Positions 51,894-60,390 of a stretch of 64,000 bases of DNA are shown piece by piece; positions within the stretch are counted from its first letter, which is position 1; each line of letters begins with the position of its first letter. The stretch spans positions 62,614-126,613 of the forward strand of contig NZ_MAQX01000011.1 in assembly GCF_001682865.1 (NCBI RefSeq), given 5' to 3'. The position numbers and the translations under genes were made by a program. Under the pieces are notes generated by a model. That model saw only the letters and a program-made list of their open reading frames with translations. It was not told where the DNA came from and made no database searches. Source of the stretch: Bacillus sp. FJAT-26390 (GTDB taxonomy: Bacteria; Bacillota; Bacilli; Paenibacillales; Paenibacillaceae).

Positions 51894-52703
51894 ATGAACA
51901 TCTATAAAGCGTTAACGATTGCAGGCTCAGACAGCGGGGGCGGCGCAGGCATTCAAGCCGATCTCAAAACCTTTCAAGAGCTTGGCGCCTACGGCATGTC
52001 AGTCCTAACCGCAGTAACGGCGCAAAATACGCTTGGCGTCCAAGGCGTATATCCGGTAGAAGCCGCTGCCGTCAGAAGGCAGCTGGATTCGATCGGCGAG
52101 GATTTAACGCCTTCCGCGCTTAAGACAGGCATGCTATTCAGCAGCGAAATTATTGAAATTGTAGCTGCCAAAATAAAGCAGTATCAATGGCAGAACTTGA
52201 TCATTGATCCTGTCATGGTAGCCAAAGGCGGCTCTTCCCTGCTTCAGCAGGAAGCCATTCAAGCGCTCGTTAAACATTTGGTGCCGCTCGCGCTCGTAAC
52301 GACGCCAAACATTCCCGAAGCCGAGCTGCTCGCACGGATGGCTATCCGCACGCTGAGCGAACGGGAGGAAGCAGCAAAAATCTTGTTCCAGCAAGGCTCC
52401 CGTTATGTCGTCATCAAGGGCGGGCATGATTCGGGCAGCGCACGGCTAGTCGACCTTATTTATGATGGAGAGCGATTCGATTACTTGGAAAGCCGGCGAA
52501 TCGAAACCCGTCATACGCATGGGACCGGTTGCACCTTCTCAGCCGCATTAACGGCGGAAATCGCGCAAGGAAAAACCGTTCCCGAGGCGATTCGTACAGC
52601 CAAAGCCTTCATTCAAGCTGCCATCGAAGACCAGCTGGGGTTTGGCGATGGCCACGGGCCTACGAATCATTTTGCTTACCGGCGCAGGCTTCGGGGCGAG
52701 TAG
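51894..52703 (+). CDS. thiD: hydroxymethylpyrimidine/phosphomethylpyrimidine kinase
   Basis: The 269-residue ribokinase-fold enzyme phosphorylates HMP twice to HMP-PP, the pyrimidine half of thiamin. Family marks are AGSDSGGGAGIQADLKTF at the start, the central DPVMVAKGGS and the anion-hole motif THGTGCTFSAAL with the catalytic Asp neighbourhood. It closes the riboswitch-controlled operon, turning the imported pyrimidine into a usable precursor. Confidence 0.94.
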   Translation: MNIYKALTIAGSDSGGGAGIQADLKTFQELGAYGMSVLTAVTAQNTLGVQGVYPVEAAAVRRQLDSIGEDLTPSALKTGMLFSSEIIEIVAAKIKQYQWQNLIIDPVMVAKGGSSLLQQEAIQALVKHLVPLALVTTPNIPEAELLARMAIRTLSEREEAAKILFQQGSRYVVIKGGHDSGSARLVDLIYDGERFDYLESRRIETRHTHGTGCTFSAALTAEIAQGKTVPEAIRTAKAFIQAAIEDQLGFGDGHGPTNHFAYRRRLRGE

Positions 52704-52717
52704 CCTATTTCGTCCAA

Positions 52718-52760
52718 AGAAAACGCCGCTTCCGGGATGGAAGCGGCGTTTTCTTTGAGC
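52718..52760 (+). terminator. intrinsic terminator of the thi operon
   Basis: AGAAAACGCCGCTTCC pairs with GGAAGCGGCGTTTTCT around GGGAT, then TTGAG; a similar stem exists for the opposite strand. Confidence 0.85.
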
Positions 52761-52767
52761 TATTGTT

Positions 52768-52962
52768 TCATATTCGAAGATTAAAATTTGCCGCCGATTC
52801 AACTTCAAGCTGCATAACCGCTACTGCCGTAAGAGGCTTTACATCATACTTCGATTGCTCCGCCGCCGCAGCATTCACTCTTTCCGGCGCCATATCAAAG
52901 CTCGTAAGCGCCGCCGCTATCGTACAAAGCAGCACAGACATGCATATCACATTTCTTATCAT
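52768..52962 (-). CDS. small putative secreted protein
   Basis: The 64-residue frame starts with a signal-peptide-like stretch (MIRNVICMSVLLCTIAAALT) and possible cleavage after VNAAA, leaving a 30-residue product. Family not recognised. An upstream ATG (52977) is possible but GAGG is too near to it. The region lies between the thi terminator and AT-rich sequence, and the signal-like composition argues for a real gene. Confidence 0.5.
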   Translation of the reverse strand: MIRNVICMSVLLCTIAAALTSFDMAPERVNAAAAEQSKYDVKPLTAVAVMQLEVESAANFNLRI

Positions 52963-52977
52963 AGACGTTCCACTCAT

Positions 52978-53128
52978 TTCCTCGCTATTTCATTAGCCGT
53001 TCTATTCCTAAGTATAGAGCAATGAAAATAAAAAGCTATGGACTTAAGGAAGGATAGAAGCCTAGACTTTAGGCGGGTTAACCCCATACATAATCGAATA
53101 CTTAACATGCATATGCTTACATTTTTGT
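52978..53128. other. AT-rich intergenic stretch without recognised gene
   Basis: No credible frame with a ribosome site is seen on either strand here; it separates the small secreted gene from the promoter of the next one. An ATGCATAT palindrome (53108-53115) is the only notable motif. Confidence 0.4.
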
Positions 53129-53170
53129 TTGCCAATAGGTTAACTTGCTAGTACAATGGGAATTATTCCC
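53129..53170 (+). promoter_or_regulatory. promoter with palindromic operator at the start point
   Basis: TTGCCA (53129-53134) and TACAAT (53152-53157) are 17 bases apart. GGGAAT-T-ATTCCC (53158-53170), a perfect 13-bp palindrome, begins right after the -10 and covers the expected start point. Confidence 0.65.
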
Positions 53171-53296
53171 GCCTATATCATCTATTAACTTTTACGATAA
53201 TCCAGCAAATCCTCTGCTGCACTCTATTGATTGGCTGCTCCCTAGAGCTCCTCCATCCATTCAGTCCGAAATAACGCATCTTTTATTCCTTTATTT

Positions 53297-53309
53297 AAAG
53301 GAGGTGATT
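53297..53309 (+). promoter_or_regulatory. strong Shine-Dalgarno sequence without a start codon in the long 5' leader
   Basis: AAAGGAGGTGATT pairs with nearly the whole 3' end of 16S rRNA, yet no ATG, GTG or TTG follows at working distance in a longer frame. The real start is at 53414. Such elements (STAB-SD type) protect mRNA 5' ends by binding ribosomes. A later ATCACC (53387-53392) can pair with GGTGAT. Confidence 0.4.
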
Positions 53310-53413
53310 CTCAACTTCGATCCTGCACACGATTGGCTTCCAAGAGCCCGCGCTTGGAGGAGCATGTGTACATTCCGTTGATTGGCGATCACCATTTGAA
53401 GAGGAGGAATACA

Positions 53414-53770
53414 ATGATGAAAAAAATGGGCTTAAGCTTCATCGTACTCGTCATGTTGCTTGCATTTGCTTCGTCCGCTTCCGCGGCAAACCGGGTTGAA
53501 ACGGGTACTTATACGCACGGCGGAGGCAACCTGTTCGTCTATTATTCTGCGTACGATTCGCATGTAAGCGGATATTTGAACATCACGATTTATCGCGTTA
53601 CTTCATCAGGCGATGTTTTCATTACCTCTTATTCGGAAGAAGGCGGCAGGCCTGGCCATGATATGCATCAAGGCACATTAAATCTTGGCAATCAGCCGGC
53701 CGGCACTTATAAATTCGTGGCCAGCAATCCTGACAGCTGGATGGGACCTTCGGTAAGCTTCCATAACTAA
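53414..53770 (+). CDS. secreted protein of unknown function, 118 residues
   Basis: The protein has a Sec signal peptide (MMKKMGLSFIVLVMLLAFAS, cleavage near SASA-AN at about 25) and a beta-rich mature part of about 93 residues with Gly and aromatic residues, ending NPDSWMGPSVSFHN. Family not recognised. AGAGGAGG gives the start at 53414. The long leader (about 250 bases), the palindrome at the promoter and the extra Shine-Dalgarno element suggest a tightly controlled, abundant product. Confidence 0.72.
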   Translation: MMKKMGLSFIVLVMLLAFASSASAANRVETGTYTHGGGNLFVYYSAYDSHVSGYLNITIYRVTSSGDVFITSYSEEGGRPGHDMHQGTLNLGNQPAGTYKFVASNPDSWMGPSVSFHN

Positions 53771-53792
53771 AAAAAGCCCCAAATGAGGGGCT
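53768..53792 (-). terminator. terminator facing left
   Basis: AGCCCC and GGGGCT around TCATTT, with seven T residues on the minus strand; backs up the end of the que operon. Confidence 0.75.
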
Positions 53793-53805
53793 TAGCCGAT
53801 ATTCT

Positions 53806-53834
53806 GGGGACACCTTCGACAGGTGTCCCTTTCC
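53806..53834 (+). terminator. terminator of the secreted protein gene
   Basis: GGGACACCT and AGGTGTCCC around TCGAC, followed by TTTCC; also lies just after the queF stop on the other strand. Confidence 0.78.
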
Positions 53835-53845
53835 TATGCGTTAAG

Positions 53846-54343
53846 TTAGCGGTTATCCACTTTCTCCGGATAAAGATCATGGTTCATGAGGCGATGCTCC
53901 GCCATTTGCTCATATTTGGTGCCGGGCTGGCCCCAGTTGCAATAAGGATCGATAGAAATGCCTCCGCGAGGCGTAAACTTGCCCCAAACCTCGATATATC
54001 TCGGCTCCATGAGCGCGATCAAATCATTCATGATGATGTTCATGCAATCCTCATGAAAATCCCCATGGTTGCGGAAGCTGAACAAATACAGCTTGAGCGA
54101 TTTGCTCTCTACCATTTTTTGACCGGGAATATATGAAATATAAATCGTTGCAAAGTCCGGCTGCCCCGTCATCGGACAAAGGCTCGTAAACTCCGGGCAG
54201 TTAAACTTAACGAAATAGTCGCGGTTCGGATGCTTATTATCGAATGCCTCCAAAATTTCCGGCGAGTAGTTAAACAAATATTGTGTGCCTTGATTGCCGA
54301 GCAGCGTTACGCCATTAAGCTCTTCCTTGCTTCTTCCTTCCAT
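53846..54343 (-). CDS. queF: NADPH-dependent 7-cyano-7-deazaguanine reductase
   Basis: The 165-residue enzyme reduces preQ0 to preQ1, the last step before insertion into tRNA. It is the short, unimodular Bacillus type: catalytic Cys in [13 protein letters not shown], the QueF motif around [16 protein letters not shown] with the NADPH-binding Glu, and the HEDC segment. Start: ATG 54341-54343, which gives the usual 165 residues; a GTG four codons upstream has worse spacing. Last gene of the leftward que operon. Confidence 0.95.
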   Translation of the reverse strand: MEGRSKEELNGVTLLGNQGTQYLFNYSPEILEAFDNKHPNRDYFVKFNCPEFTSLCPMTGQPDFATIYISYIPGQKMVESKSLKLYLFSFRNHGDFHEDCMNIIMNDLIALMEPRYIEVWGKFTPRGGISIDPYCNWGQPGTKYEQMAEHRLMNHDLYPEKVDNR

Positions 54344-54369
54344 GCTCGTCTCCACCCTTCCTTTTCCTA

Positions 54370-55101
54370 TTAAACGCCTTTTTTATTGCCCCATACCCAG
54401 GTATGAAGCTGCGGGAGCACATGAACCCGCTTCAATTCATCATTCGGCATTACTCTGTTGATCAGCCATTCGTAACGCTCTACCAAATAAGGCAGCATCC
54501 TGTGCGGCTCCGTTTCCTGCAATTGACTGTTTCCAGCTTGCAGGTAAAAGGGAACATTCGGATAGCGCATATGAACAAAAGTTGCGTATTCGAGATCCTC
54601 GTCATCAAAGACGACCGTTTTTAAGCAAAAGCTTGCTTCCTTTTCGTTTAGCTTGGATACAATCTCGTCGAGAATTTGCCAATCCGTCTTCATGCCGGAG
54701 CTTGGCGGCTTCGGCGACAAGGTCAGCTCGTCAATCGACCAAAACCAGTCCTGCCAGCGGCTGCCTTGCGTCTCTAGCGCTACGCTTATCCCCCGCGTGT
54801 GCAGCTCTTCAATAAATACGCTAAGCTGCGGGAGCAGCGCGGGATTGCCGCCGGAAATCGTCACATGCTCGAACGTTTTTCCGCCGATTGCCATTAGTTC
54901 CTCTATGATTTCATTCGCCGTTAACATGCGAATATCTGCTTTCGCGCTTCCATCCCAAGTAAATGCCGAATCGCACCATGAGCAGCTGTAATCGCAGCCT
55001 GCGGTACGAACAAACATCGTTTTTCGGCCAATGACCATCCCTTCGCCTTGCACGGTGGGACCGAATACTTCCAGAACGGGAATTCGTTTAATCGCCTGCA
55101 T
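54370..55101 (-). CDS. queE: 7-carboxy-7-deazaguanine synthase (radical SAM)
   Basis: The 243-residue enzyme converts carboxytetrahydropterin to CDG. The radical SAM cysteines are in CDYSCSWC (C-x3-C-x2-C, about 33-40), and the early GPTVQGEG and TISGGNPAL motifs bind SAM and substrate. Its first 14 bases overlap the end of queD, and queF follows 26 bases after it. Confidence 0.95.
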   Translation of the reverse strand: MQAIKRIPVLEVFGPTVQGEGMVIGRKTMFVRTAGCDYSCSWCDSAFTWDGSAKADIRMLTANEIIEELMAIGGKTFEHVTISGGNPALLPQLSVFIEELHTRGISVALETQGSRWQDWFWSIDELTLSPKPPSSGMKTDWQILDEIVSKLNEKEASFCLKTVVFDDEDLEYATFVHMRYPNVPFYLQAGNSQLQETEPHRMLPYLVERYEWLINRVMPNDELKRVHVLPQLHTWVWGNKKGV

Positions 55102-55543
55102 CCGAACCCGCCTTTCTCTTAGGGCGGTAGATACAGTAGCTTGTCGGCGTTTCTCTTAAATAAACCTGAACGCACTGCGGGCGATTCACCGTACTGTCCA
55201 AATAACGCTGAACGATCTCGTAAATCGTGCGTGCTACCACTTCCGTCGTCGGAAATCGCTCCGGCTGCGTGTCGCTGAAGCTCTCCTTGTCGTCATTAAG
55301 CAGCGTATGGTCAAACCGGTCATGAATCAGCTGCTTGATAATAGCAAAATTGACTAGGAAACCAGCCGCATCAAGCTCGTCGCCCGCTACCGTCACATTG
55401 GCATAATACGTATGCCCATGAAGCTGACGGCATTTGCCTGCTTCCTCGGCAGGCACATAATGTGCCGCTGCGAACTGAAAATCCTTGTTCAGCTCATAAG
55501 AGTAAGGGTGAGCGGCTGCTGGATACACCTGCTGCAGCATCAT
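55088..55543 (-). CDS. queD: 6-carboxy-5,6,7,8-tetrahydropterin synthase
   Basis: The 151-residue protein makes carboxytetrahydropterin from dihydroneopterin triphosphate. Zinc ligands are FAAAHYV (His) and the [10 protein letters not shown] pair; the Cys of the CRQLHGH region and an FDHTLLND Asp-His are the catalytic residues. It overlaps queC by four bases (ATGA). Confidence 0.94.
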   Translation of the reverse strand: MMLQQVYPAAAHPYSYELNKDFQFAAAHYVPAEEAGKCRQLHGHTYYANVTVAGDELDAAGFLVNFAIIKQLIHDRFDHTLLNDDKESFSDTQPERFPTTEVVARTIYEIVQRYLDSTVNRPQCVQVYLRETPTSYCIYRPKRKAGSDAGD

Positions 55544-56205
55544 TGCTTCACTCCATCCATTCGTTTGGCCAAATATTCGTCCAATCCGTTTTTACGCAGC
55601 TGGCATGCCGGGCAATCGCCGCAGCCGTCAGCAATAATGCCGTTATAGCAGGTTAACGTCCGCTCCCGTACAAATTCAAACGCGCCGAGCGTCTCGGCAA
55701 GCTCCCATGTCTCGGCTTTGTTTAGCCACATGAGCGGCGTATCGATGACAAACGGATAATCCATAGACAAATTCAGCGTGACATTGAGCGATTTCACGAA
55801 AATATCACGGCAATCCGGATATCCGCTAAAATCCGTTTCGCATACGCCTGTCACGATATGCTTCGCGCCTAGCTGCTTAGCCAGCACGGCTGCGAAGGTT
55901 AGAAATAAGAGATTGCGGCCATCAACAAAGGTGGTAGGGAGCTCCCCTTCCTTTTGCTCAATCGCAATGTCATCTCTAGTGAGCGCGTTAGGCGCCAATT
56001 GATTAAGCAGCGACATATCGAGAATATGATGCTTAATATTCAGCTCCTTGGCAATATCCGCCGCGCATTCGAGCTCTAACTTATGCCGCTGTCCATAATT
56101 GAACGTAACGGCCTCAACCTCCGAGAAGCGCTCCATTGCCCAAAACAAGCAAGTCGTGCTGTCCTGGCCGCCGCTGAATACGACGACCGCCTTTTCCTTT
56201 TTCAT
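55540..56205 (-). CDS. queC: 7-cyano-7-deazaguanine synthase
   Basis: The 221-residue ATP-dependent enzyme turns CDG and ammonia into preQ0. It shows the PP-loop [12 protein letters not shown] at the N-terminus, and four cysteines for zinc in [21 protein letters not shown] near the C-terminus. First gene of the operon, with GAGAGGGAGATG upstream; a preQ1 riboswitch precedes it. Confidence 0.95.
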   Translation of the reverse strand: MKKEKAVVVFSGGQDSTTCLFWAMERFSEVEAVTFNYGQRHKLELECAADIAKELNIKHHILDMSLLNQLAPNALTRDDIAIEQKEGELPTTFVDGRNLLFLTFAAVLAKQLGAKHIVTGVCETDFSGYPDCRDIFVKSLNVTLNLSMDYPFVIDTPLMWLNKAETWELAETLGAFEFVRERTLTCYNGIIADGCGDCPACQLRKNGLDEYLAKRMDGVKQ

Positions 56206-56282
56206 GCTGCATCTCCCTCTCTGGTTTGAGAAGATAGAGATCGCCTGACATCCTTCATAAGTTGCTAAAAAACCAAAGAAAC

Positions 56283-56313
56283 GGCGCGAAACGGTAAAAA
56301 ACCGGTTCGCGCC
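56283..56313 (-). terminator. second leader hairpin before queC
   Basis: GGCGCGAA-CGGT pairs with ACCG-TTCGCGCC around a T-rich loop; GTTTCTTTGGTTTTTT follows on the minus strand. It lies after the riboswitch terminator and before queC. Confidence 0.65.
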
Positions 56314-56318
56314 GAACG

Positions 56319-56352
56319 CAAAAACGACGATGTCACCTGACGGGACAATCGT
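56319..56352 (-). terminator. riboswitch expression-platform terminator
   Basis: ACGATTGTC pairs with GACATCGT with one bulge around a nine-base loop, followed by GTTTTTG. It begins a few bases after the preQ1 aptamer. Confidence 0.7.
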
Positions 56353-56358
56353 TTCGCA

Positions 56359-56390
56359 TAGTTTTTTATAGAGGGAGTTCGCGAACCTCT
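56359..56390 (-). ncRNA. preQ1-I riboswitch
   Basis: On the minus strand AGAGGTTCGCGAACTCCCTC closes P1 and loop 1, followed by the A-rich tail TATAAAAAACTA. This is the short class I H-type pseudoknot, matching the known consensus closely. It lies about 150 bases before queC on the que strand; preQ1 should lower queCDEF expression. Confidence 0.92.
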
Positions 56391-56528
56391 CCCGGCCGCC
56401 CGTTAAGTCGATTGACGAGGCACCGGAATTTCTTCTTTAGTTGCATATCCTCAAGTACTATAGCATAGCTTTGGGCAAATGGAAACAGACAGTATTTTAC
56501 TAACCAGCTTCCATTCCCTTCTGCTTTA
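56391..56528. other. que operon promoter region
   Basis: No gene is seen between the riboswitch and the next gene. On the minus strand TTTGCC and a TATAGT element near 56455-56485 could form the que promoter, but the match is weak. Confidence 0.3.
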
Positions 56529-57050
56529 TTATACGATCTCCACCAGCTTTGCAAGCGTCTGAAGAACATGCTGGGACAGCTCAGGAATGTCTTCCATTTG
56601 CTCCTCGCTTATTTTACGGTTAAAACTTAGCTCGATCACATTCGAATAGCTCGGCGCTTCATCGCCGAATAAATAGCTTATCGTTTGCGTCGGCGCCATT
56701 TCCGGCTCCCAAATACGCTGCAGGATGTCCTCGATCTGCCTGCACTGCTCGTTTACATCATTCACCTGCATATAGAAGCGAAGCCTCAGCGTACAAGCGG
56801 GCGTCTCGCCCTTTTGCTCTAAGAGCTCAGCCGCCAAATCCTTCAGCGATGCAGTGAGCTGTATTTCCGCTGACACCTCCGCGCGGCCAGCCAGCGTGAA
56901 TTGAAGCGCAAACTCGCGAGACATAACGGCTAATTCCAACCGGTCTATCCGATTGATGATATCAACCTTTCGATCCAGCGTGTCTAGGTCATAAATTTGG
57001 TTCTCAAAAGCGACTTTCAAGTTTTCAAATACAGTTGGATCAAACATCAT
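56529..57050 (-). CDS. conserved hypothetical protein, 173 residues
   Basis: The acidic soluble protein begins MMFDPTVFENLKVAFEN followed by a YDLDTLD segment. No catalytic motif, signal peptide or membrane helix is visible. The start looks like a conserved Bacillales family that I cannot name. GAGAGGAATCC precedes the ATG. Confidence 0.65.
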   Translation of the reverse strand: MMFDPTVFENLKVAFENQIYDLDTLDRKVDIINRIDRLELAVMSREFALQFTLAGRAEVSAEIQLTASLKDLAAELLEQKGETPACTLRLRFYMQVNDVNEQCRQIEDILQRIWEPEMAPTQTISYLFGDEAPSYSNVIELSFNRKISEEQMEDIPELSQHVLQTLAKLVEIV

Positions 57051-57130
57051 GGATTCCTCTCTTTTTTACAGCAGTAGGTACTAAGCTATTGTAGTCTATA
57101 AGGAACGTAGAATCGAGTTTTCTTTTGTAA

Positions 57131-58237
57131 TTATCCCTTCAAATATAAGAATAGCGGCGACAGACCAAGCTCGCGTACGCCTTCGGCAACCAACCCTGCA
57201 ATTTGAATACCGCCAAGCTCTTGAAAGTGCGTATCGTCCTGTACTCCATCAGGAAAATGAATGAATTCGCCTGGATATGCCCACATAAACAGCGCCTTCG
57301 AGGGCTCGTCGCCCAGCTGCTCATACAAGGCTTTGCTTTTTGCAGCCAAATCAATAAGCGGAACGTCAAGCTCCGACGCAAGCTGCTTCATGCCAAGCAA
57401 ATAATCGCCATGCGTGTCGATGATCCGCCCCTGCTCGTCAAACTTGCGGCGATGCATCGGCGTAATCAGTACCGGCCTTGCGCCGCGTGCAAGAGCCCCC
57501 TCCACATAGATCGTGAGCATCTCCTTAAAGCTGCCAAAAGGCTCCGTTGCCCGTTCGGCGTCCGGCTTCTCGTCGTTATGTCCGAACTGTATCCACAAGT
57601 AGTCGTTAGGCTTAATTTGCTCCAATATCGCTGCAAGGCGTCCCTCATCAATGAAGCTTCTAGAGCTTCTGCCCGACATCGCATGGTTGTCAATCGCCAC
57701 ATCCGTCTTAAAAAATAACGGAAGCATTTGTCCCCAGCCCGCATACGGAAACGTATCTTGATCGGTCACGGTCGAGTCGCCAGCCAAATAAATGGTGGTC
57801 GCTTGCTTCGCCTCTTCAATCCGCAGCGCATTAATGCGCGGTGCAATGCCAGAGAAAGCAAGGCGCAAACGCCCATCAACCACCTTGACCGTAAAGCTGT
57901 GCACCGCATACTGCCCCGCCGATGTAACTGCCTTGTGGAGTACGATGCGCCCCACGCCATATTTTAAGGTCGTTGAGGTCGGGGCAATTGCATCGCCGAT
58001 CGTTGCGGTTACCGTATAGCAGCCGTTAGGCAGATCGACGGCAAACACAGCATCTAGCGGTATGCAGAAGGCGCCGCGCAGGCGATCCTGGTCGTCGCGA
58101 TTCCGCGAGCTGACACGCTCGTTAGACTCGAAGCCGTAGCCTGCCGCCTCGCTATAAACGGTATCCGGAAGCACTTGTATATAAGGGGAAGCAGGCGCGT
58201 TGCCAATCCCAAAATCAAAGCGAAACGATGTAGTCAT
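57131..58237 (-). CDS. rhamnogalacturonan acetylesterase-type SGNH hydrolase
   Basis: The 368-residue protein has an N-terminal beta-sandwich of the CBM35-like kind (about 1-140) and an SGNH/GDSL hydrolase domain. Catalytic S155 lies in AGDSTVTDQ, the Gly block in NHAMSGRSSRSF, the Asn block in QFGHND, and the D335/H337 pair in QDDTHFQELGG. It removes acetyl groups from pectin rhamnogalacturonan. No signal peptide, so it acts on imported oligomers. Other pectin genes are not seen here. Confidence 0.9.
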   Translation of the reverse strand: MTTSFRFDFGIGNAPASPYIQVLPDTVYSEAAGYGFESNERVSSRNRDDQDRLRGAFCIPLDAVFAVDLPNGCYTVTATIGDAIAPTSTTLKYGVGRIVLHKAVTSAGQYAVHSFTVKVVDGRLRLAFSGIAPRINALRIEEAKQATTIYLAGDSTVTDQDTFPYAGWGQMLPLFFKTDVAIDNHAMSGRSSRSFIDEGRLAAILEQIKPNDYLWIQFGHNDEKPDAERATEPFGSFKEMLTIYVEGALARGARPVLITPMHRRKFDEQGRIIDTHGDYLLGMKQLASELDVPLIDLAAKSKALYEQLGDEPSKALFMWAYPGEFIHFPDGVQDDTHFQELGGIQIAGLVAEGVRELGLSPLFLYLKG

Positions 58238-58461
58238 GCCAGCACCATCCTATCCGTTGATTGTCCTATTAGTAGAATAACAAATGACGTGTGGATAGGA
58301 AGCCAATAATTCGTCTATTTTGTTCAAAAATCAGACCCCCTGCACATGTGTACCGTTTATTTGTTATTTAAGGATCGAGCTGAGCATACGCCGCATAACG
58401 ATCGCTGGAAATGGCAGCGTGCGGCAGGAAATGACAAATGCCCGTTTAACGCTGTCAAAGT

Positions 58462-58489
58462 TTGCGTTACCTGTGGAATTCCGTATACT
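58462..58489 (+). promoter_or_regulatory. promoter of the J-like membrane protein gene
   Basis: TTGCGT (58462-58467) and TATACT (58484-58489) are 16 bases apart, about 50 bases before the start codon. The rest of 58238-58537 shows no gene. Confidence 0.5.
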
Positions 58490-58537
58490 AATAGATAGGA
58501 ATCATGCAGGAGCTACTTACTAATTGAGGTGACGCAA

Positions 58538-59440
58538 GTGGAAGAGTTGAAACAAGCCTATGAAACGATGGGGCTGCCAGAGCTAGCGGCAAAAGAGGAA
58601 GTGGAGAAACGCTATACGACGCTTATGCGTCAAGCACGCTCCAGAACGCAGCAGCAGAAGGACGACGCGGGTGACGCGGAGGATTCTTTTGCGAAGATTA
58701 CACAGGCGTATCGGCTGATTTTAGAGTATGAGGATCGCAAGCTGACCGATGCCTTCAACGAACAGGAATACGGCAAGTACAAGAAGATGGCTGGACAAGC
58801 TCAGAAAATGGACCATTTCTGGCGCTATTACAAGTTCCATACGCTTGGCGCAATTGCAGCAGTAGCACTTATTATCTATGGGGTAATCAGCTTCATGAAC
58901 TACCGTGAGGAGCAGGAACGGCTTGCTAGTCTGCCGCCTGTCGATTTAAACGTATCTTTTATGGGCAATTACATGCTGAAGGATGACGCTCCTAAGGAAG
59001 AGCCGATTGAAAGCGCACTTTTGACAGCGTTTCCCGAATGGAAAAGATTCGTTTCCACGGTAACCTTCGTACCTGCCGACGAACAATCGCAAATGGCTTA
59101 TATGCAGAAAGCAGTGCTGATTTTGGCGACAGAGCATCCGGATGTTTACATCATGGATCGGAATATTTTTGAGTGGATCGGCAATCAGGGCGTACTGATG
59201 AACCTCGATAACGACGTTAACGGCGAGCTCAAACCATTGCTGAAAGATGGTTTGACGTTGAAGGCGAAGACCGAAGACGATACCGTGGAGCATGTGTACG
59301 GCATCGATATAAGCAAAAGCGCCCTTGTCGATCAGCTTCCTCTTTACAAGGAGAACATGATCATCGGGATACGCCTCGACAGCAAAAACCCGGAGAAAGC
59401 GCGAGAATTTATCAAAAAATATTTGCGTACAGTGAAATAG
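58538..59440 (+). CDS. membrane protein with J-like N-terminal helices and extracellular domain
   Basis: The 300-residue protein starts with about 70 residues resembling a J domain (LKQAYETMGLPELAAKEEVE, later ITQAYRLILEYEDR) but without the HPD tripeptide. One TM follows (about 103-122) and then an extracellular domain of about 175 residues with mixed strands and helices, somewhat like a solute-binding protein C-lobe. Function unknown. Start: GTG 58538, six bases after GAGGTG; the GTG at 58529 is part of that site. Confidence 0.7.
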   Translation: MEELKQAYETMGLPELAAKEEVEKRYTTLMRQARSRTQQQKDDAGDAEDSFAKITQAYRLILEYEDRKLTDAFNEQEYGKYKKMAGQAQKMDHFWRYYKFHTLGAIAAVALIIYGVISFMNYREEQERLASLPPVDLNVSFMGNYMLKDDAPKEEPIESALLTAFPEWKRFVSTVTFVPADEQSQMAYMQKAVLILATEHPDVYIMDRNIFEWIGNQGVLMNLDNDVNGELKPLLKDGLTLKAKTEDDTVEHVYGIDISKSALVDQLPLYKENMIIGIRLDSKNPEKAREFIKKYLRTVK

Positions 59441-59453
59441 AACTAGTCGATGA

Positions 59454-59510
59454 AAGCCCGTATGCCGCCGCCATCAGGATGATGTCGGCGGCATACAGGC
59501 TTTTTATTTT
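59454..59510 (+). terminator. intrinsic terminator
   Basis: AAGCC-GTATGCCGCCG pairs with CGGCGGCATAC-GGCTT, then TTTATTTT; also near the end of lutR on the other strand. Confidence 0.88.
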
Positions 59511-59586
59511 GTGAGGCAGCCGCTTTGGGATTTATCCAGCGCTGCAAAAAAGGGGGACTATAAATGGGTATATGCATCCCGCCCAT

Positions 59587-60312
59587 TTAGCCTTCGCCCA
59601 AATGCTTTAGCACGATGCTCTCAATATGCTGCAAATGCTGCTTCATTCGTTCGGCTGCTTGCTCGGAATTTTGCTGCTCAATCGCCTCGAAGATAGCTAG
59701 ATGCTCCTTATAAAGCCGCTCCGCAACAGCTGTGCTGGCATACAGCTCGACTCGCCGAATATCGTGGATGGCCGTTTCAATGTAATTCATAATCGACTCG
59801 AACAAGCGCACCATGATGGAGTTATGTGTCGCCCTTGCGAGCGTAAGATGAAACTTCAGGTCTAGCCGCTCGCCTTCGGTCTCATCGCCAACTGTCCGCT
59901 CCATCTCGTCAATCAAATCACGCAGCAGCTTTACATCCTCATCCGTCCGCTTCGCAGCGGCTATTGCCGCGCCCGATACCTCCAGCGCTTCGCGAGCCTC
60001 TAATAGCTCAAGCACCGTTTCGCGGTTCAAGCGAAGCGACGTAAGCTCAGGAAGCTCCATATCCATTGGCGCGTTGCGAATAACGCGGCAGCCCCCGCCC
60101 TGCCGAATGTCGATTAAGCCCATCGCTTTAAGCGCGCTCAAAGCCTCGCGGGTGGTCGAACGGCCAACGCCAAATTGCTCGGACATTTGTTTCGTAGAAG
60201 GCAGCTTATCTCCGACTTTGAGCTTGCCCTCCACGATCAGCTGCTTCACTTGCTCGGTAATTGCCTCGTAGTGGTTGCGCTTTGAAAGCTTCTCTACCTC
60301 TAAAGACGGCAT
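59587..60312 (-). CDS. lutR: FadR-type GntR regulator of lactate utilisation
   Basis: The 241-residue protein has a GntR winged helix (about 10-75, LPSTKQMSEQFGVGRSTTREAL) and an all-helical FCD ligand domain (about 95-225) with Asp/His residues that often bind a metal. Its place after lutC, read in the same direction, and a TTGTC-T-GACAA operator before lutA make it the lactate-responsive repressor. Start: ATG 60310-60312 behind AGGAGG. Confidence 0.88.
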   Translation of the reverse strand: MPSLEVEKLSKRNHYEAITEQVKQLIVEGKLKVGDKLPSTKQMSEQFGVGRSTTREALSALKAMGLIDIRQGGGCRVIRNAPMDMELPELTSLRLNRETVLELLEAREALEVSGAAIAAAKRTDEDVKLLRDLIDEMERTVGDETEGERLDLKFHLTLARATHNSIMVRLFESIMNYIETAIHDIRRVELYASTAVAERLYKEHLAIFEAIEQQNSEQAAERMKQHLQHIESIVLKHLGEG

Positions 60313-60390
60313 GGACACTAACCTCCTATGCAGTATACGGCACGCGCCGCCTTGCAATCGTGCCCTTCGCTATCAGTAACGAATTTAATC

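Noticed and set aside
53145..53381. 78-codon open frame upstream of the secreted protein
   Set aside because: No ribosome site, odd composition and overlap with the leader and promoter elements of the real gene.
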